From Acidimicrobiaceae bacterium (GTDB lineage: Bacteria; Actinomycetota; Acidimicrobiia; Acidimicrobiales; Ilumatobacteraceae), in the NCBI GenBank assembly GCA_024641005.1, contig JAHEDX010000003.1:37920-101919 (forward strand): a stretch of DNA of 64,000 nucleotides. The letters are read 5' to 3'. Positions 63,952-64,000 of the stretch are shown here, piece by piece (within the stretch, counting starts at the first letter, position 1; the number at the start of each line of letters is the position of its first letter). The notes beneath the pieces are model-generated. The model worked only from the letters and a program-made list of their open reading frames with translations, made no database searches and was not told the DNA's origin. The translations under genes and the position numbers were made by a program.

Positions 63952-64000
63952 TCAGCCTGTTCGGCTGAGACCCAGATCGACGGATGTCGGAGTGTTCGTC

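Overview
The window is GC-rich, densely coding actinobacterial chromosome. The lineage is inferred as class Acidimicrobiia, Ilumatobacter-like. The grounds are the dnaK-grpE-dnaJ-hspR order, clpS followed by a DUF2017 gene, a caa3-type oxidase whose subunit II carries its own cytochrome c domain, a mycobacterial-type dCTP deaminase and an EtfD-like membrane Fe-S oxidoreductase. No phage, insertion sequence or CRISPR array is visible. Four tRNA genes are present: Arg-ACG, Ser-GCT, Ser-TGA and Gly-CCC.

Region 1 (1-17 kb) is mostly respiratory. A thioredoxin-like lipoprotein and a PCu(A)C copper chaperone with a Met-rich insert are followed by map, a two-component system, serS-pdxH and a long minus-strand cox operon: degenerate subunit I, degenerate subunit III, a 7-TM protein with a cupredoxin-like tail, then ctaC-ctaD-ctaE-ctaF-ctaG. 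ctaB and a DUF1479 oxygenase lie upstream. The most unusual observation in the window is the gene at 13073-14746. It aligns along its length with cytochrome oxidase subunit I but has lost all six heme/copper histidines and the cross-linked tyrosine. Its subunit III partner has also lost the family's conserved polar residues.

Region 2 (17-34.7 kb) holds clpS/DUF2017, a glutamine-transaminase/omega-amidase pair, MscS, three tRNAs, a LysM-transglycosylase protein, a phasin-like protein, an orphan LivH permease, an SDR, pheA, larB-larC (nickel-pincer cofactor), a thioredoxin-DsbB pair, an ABC exporter pair, and a metallo-beta-lactamase/Rieske fusion.

Region 3 (34.7-48.4 kb) holds the Hsp70 operon with a readable promoter and HspR half-site, cdd, a GNAT, an SLC13 transporter, an M14 carboxypeptidase, gpmI, a cNMP-binding protein and the EtfD-like electron carrier for acyl-CoA oxidation.

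Region 4 (48.4-54.8 kb) is a complete D-xylose operon, xylF-(terminator)-xylH-xylG-xylA-xylB, with a palindrome at the predicted transcription start.

Region 5 (54.8-64 kb) has a vanadium-haloperoxidase-like lipoprotein divergent from an FG-GAP/UnbV protein, then dcd, a PaiB-like flavoprotein, a Gmad2 protein, tRNA-Gly, about 560 bp with no supported gene, and a large type I sulfatase. A C-terminal remnant of a formylglycine-generating enzyme (the sulfatase-maturing enzyme) lies just upstream of the sulfatase.
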